Positions 39,701 through 43,129 of a stretch of DNA of 64,000 nt are shown one piece after another. The stretch spans positions 8,687,001 to 8,751,000 of the forward strand of contig NW_026622963.1 of NCBI RefSeq assembly GCF_023065955.2. The letters run 5' to 3'. The position numbers and the translations under genes were made by a program. Positions within the stretch are counted from its first letter, which is position 1. The number at the start of each line of letters is the position of its first letter. The notes under the pieces were generated by a model. The model was not told the DNA's origin and searched no databases. It saw only the letters and a program-made list of their open reading frames with translations. Source of the stretch: Ursus arctos. Its lineage: Eukaryota; Chordata; Mammalia; Carnivora; Ursidae.

Positions 39701-42700
39701 TGGTTGGGAGGGTCTGTCGGGCAGCCATAAGGTAATTCTCATTAGATCTTATACCTACTTCTGCTGCGGCCCAAGCTAAGAAATGCATGCAGGGCCAGCG
39801 GGGCAGTGGCCACGTTGAATTTTGTGTACACTGTAATCCTCAGGTTGCCCAGAGGATTACTGACGTTGGAAGGGGCCACACAGGCATGAATCATCTCTAA
39901 AGAACAGATAGGAAATGAGCCTAGAAATCTGCAGTGCATTTAAAGAAATACATTGCCAGTCAAACATGTCCCAGTTTGGAAATCTTAAGAAATAGCATTA
40001 TCAAAACAGTTTTAAGGAGGAAATAATGAAGGTGAGGAGACAGTAAATGGAACAAATACTGTTGTTCCTCATTAAATGAAAATTAACTTCCATCCTTTCA
40101 GTGTTAGGTGCAAATCTGGTAACTTCTCATATGCACAATATGTTCTTTTTTCCATCATTCAAAACTTGTCTATTAATAGTTATGACGTTACTAACAGAAT
40201 TAAATTTTGCTTGTCCTGGAAAATAAGGGAATTTCAAGTGAATTGCATTTTAAAAGCACATCAGAACCTCATCCTGGAAGTTTGGGTTGCCAATAACATC
40301 CCCCCTCTCTAAGTTTTGATCAATTTGAAATGGACCCGGAACATCAAATGAAGATCAGAGCTTTGTTAAGGGATGTGTACTAACTCCCAGAGTTACTTCT
40401 CCCAAACCTTGACTTGGTCTGGAGAATGTCGAAAATGGGCCTTCCTGCTCTCTCGTTCCAGATCCAGGTTTGGGGCCCCCTGCCTCAGGGAAAGATTACT
40501 GGCGGCTGTCTGCAGAACCGAACTCTGCCTCACAGACATAGTCTCAGACAGAACAGGGACCAGAAAGCAGCCTCCCACATCTGCTCTTAGAAAGTAGTTT
40601 TTGTGTCCTGACTCTGTTTCTCTATTTTGAAGGCAGAAGAATCCCACCCCCTAGGATGTGGGCCTGCCTGAGTGCATGGCAGGTTCTTCCCAATCAGATT
40701 AGCCCCTCTTCCTTCGTCTCAGACTAGGAGGGGCTTGAAGGTTGGCAAAGAGCAGGGCAGCCCTCAGCCAGCCCTGACCCAAGTGGTCTAGTGCTGCTAA
40801 AAGGTCCTTTCTCTGCGGACTTGGGCAGACAGTGAAGAGAGGAAAAAGTAATGATTTGTGTCACTGCAGGGTTCGTCACTTCAATGACCAGAGGGGATAA
40901 AGAAGGTAAACCAATGACAGGGAAAGTCACTGAAGACAGATTGGAAACACAGAGCAAATACCTAGAATTGATCCAAATTCTCTCACTGTTGTATTTTCCT
41001 GGGTCTCTGGAGCTCAGTGCGGCTGAACGTGTGGGCTAAGCATGACTAGGAGTTGGCCAGGGCAGTCCCTGCTCTAGGGAGCCACCCCTTGGCACAGGAA
41101 GAGCACTTTCCACTTGTCTGGGCCCTCGGCCAGTGTGAACTTTGTGTGTCTTAAACCCTGAGAAGTAAGTCAGTCAGGAAGTAGGCCCCTCAGCAAAGCA
41201 GAAATTTTAATTACAGCGTCGTTTTCTTGGTAGGCCAGCAGTATTGTGCCCTTCACTGGGAATATAGCGTGGCCCGTGCCCTCTGCACTGACACAGCTAG
41301 GCCAGGGCTCTGACTCATGGCGGCAACCTCTTCTCCTTTGTTACATTTCCCACCCTCTCTGACCCTCAGAAGCGTATACATCAAAGTCAGGCATTTGAGG
41401 CAGCCACGGTAGGCCCGTGGGCCTAGAGCTGACCTAACCCGTCTGCCAGTACAGGCTGACATGGTCCAGGTTGGAGTCTGCTTCTTCTCTCCTACCCCCC
41501 GCTACCCTCCCTAACCAGTTTCTCCCCAGCCCAGGAGGCCATGGAGTAGGACCAGCAGCTCCCCAGCTGTGGTTCTGGCTGGCCGAAGCAAGCACAAGAA
41601 ATGAGGTCCTCCATGCGCCTCTTTAGAGAAGGAGAAGTGAGCTAGGCCTAGTAGGGTTATCACAGCCAGACTTTCCACACTGGGAAGAGGTGTGTGAGTC
41701 CCTCACCCCTGGGACCAAGATCTTTAAGCTAAGGCGATAGCACTCATGCCTGGCATGGCTTGTCTCCTGAGAGCCCAAGGGAACAGATTCAACGATACCT
41801 CAGTGACAAAGGCAAGGAAAGAGGTTGGATTTCTACAGGCTGCTCATGCATTACTACTTAAAAAGTCTATTTTCCTTTTTGAAGTTGAGGACGCTAGGAG
41901 CAGCCTGTTTGCCCTGAGCTGGTGTCTCCGGGCCCCTCCTCAGGACAGGGATGGTGGTCTGCTCCCGCTCACACTGTTTGAAAGGGCTTCCTCAGATGGT
42001 CTCCCCGGGGCTGGGTGCTCCTTCTGCCCCCGCAGGGTCAGGAGACAGGCGGTGCTGGAAATGGAAGGGCAGTGTAAGGTGGTAGTTCTGAGCGTGGGCT
42101 TGGGCGTCAGGGCACAGGGATTCAGATTCCCGCCCTTGCCATTCTGTGTCCTTGAGTGGTCCCCAACCTCCCGGCGCCTTCCGAGTTACTAGGAGCATAG
42201 AATGAGCTAATGCGCGTAAAGCACATAGCAGAGTGGCTGGCTCAGAGTAAGCACTCAGTCGTTCACAAAGGAAAGAACCTTATCAGTTATTCAGGTCCTG
42301 TGTTCACGTTTCACACATCTTCTCAATCCTACTGAATTATGTTGTTGTCCCTGTTTTGTAGGTGAAGACAGAGAGTCACAGTCCAGGTGTACCCGACTCC
42401 AAAGCCAGTGTTTTCTATCCCACCACGCTCCCTTCTAGGACAGTTCTGACCCCTCTTCACATACCTGGAGATGCGTGTTCTTCCTTAGTCGTCTTCTCCA
42501 GGCTGATGTACCCCTCCCCCCGTTGTTTGTTTGTTTGTTTTGTGGACCCAGGCACCCTTTGTACGGCGTGCTCTTAAAGCTGTTTTCAGACCTCCGCACC
42601 GTGTGGTTGTCCAGGTCTCCCTGGCGCTGTGGGGCCGTTGCTCTGTGCACAGCCCACGAGGGCGTGCAGGGCCTGTGGCTTTGCCTCTCCTGTAGGAACC

Positions 42701-43084
42701 ACCAGGCCTCGTGGGCAGATCTGGGACTTGTCAGGCAGACATGTTATCTGTGACAGGCCAGGTTCTAAGACCGTCAGTCAATGAGTGATGTTTTTAATCT
42801 CCTTCTATCCTTATTTACGTTTTAGTAGACAACAGTCTCAGGAACCCGTATGTGTACTTCTAGTAAGTCCTCGGGAGAACCTTGTAAAATTGTGACCACT
42901 TAGCTGTGTGGGCGAGAACATTTCCGCAGAGCAGCTGGCTGGCAAAGTCGGCTGGGACCCTCTTAGATTGGTCCATTCTTACCTAGCCTTGGCAGTGGTG
43001 CTAATCCACGCTCCCTTGGACTAGCACTGATCCTCAGTGCTTATCGAGCTGGTCTCAGGGGCCCTTAGAAGTACCCAGAACCCT

Positions 43085-43129
<45 letters not shown>
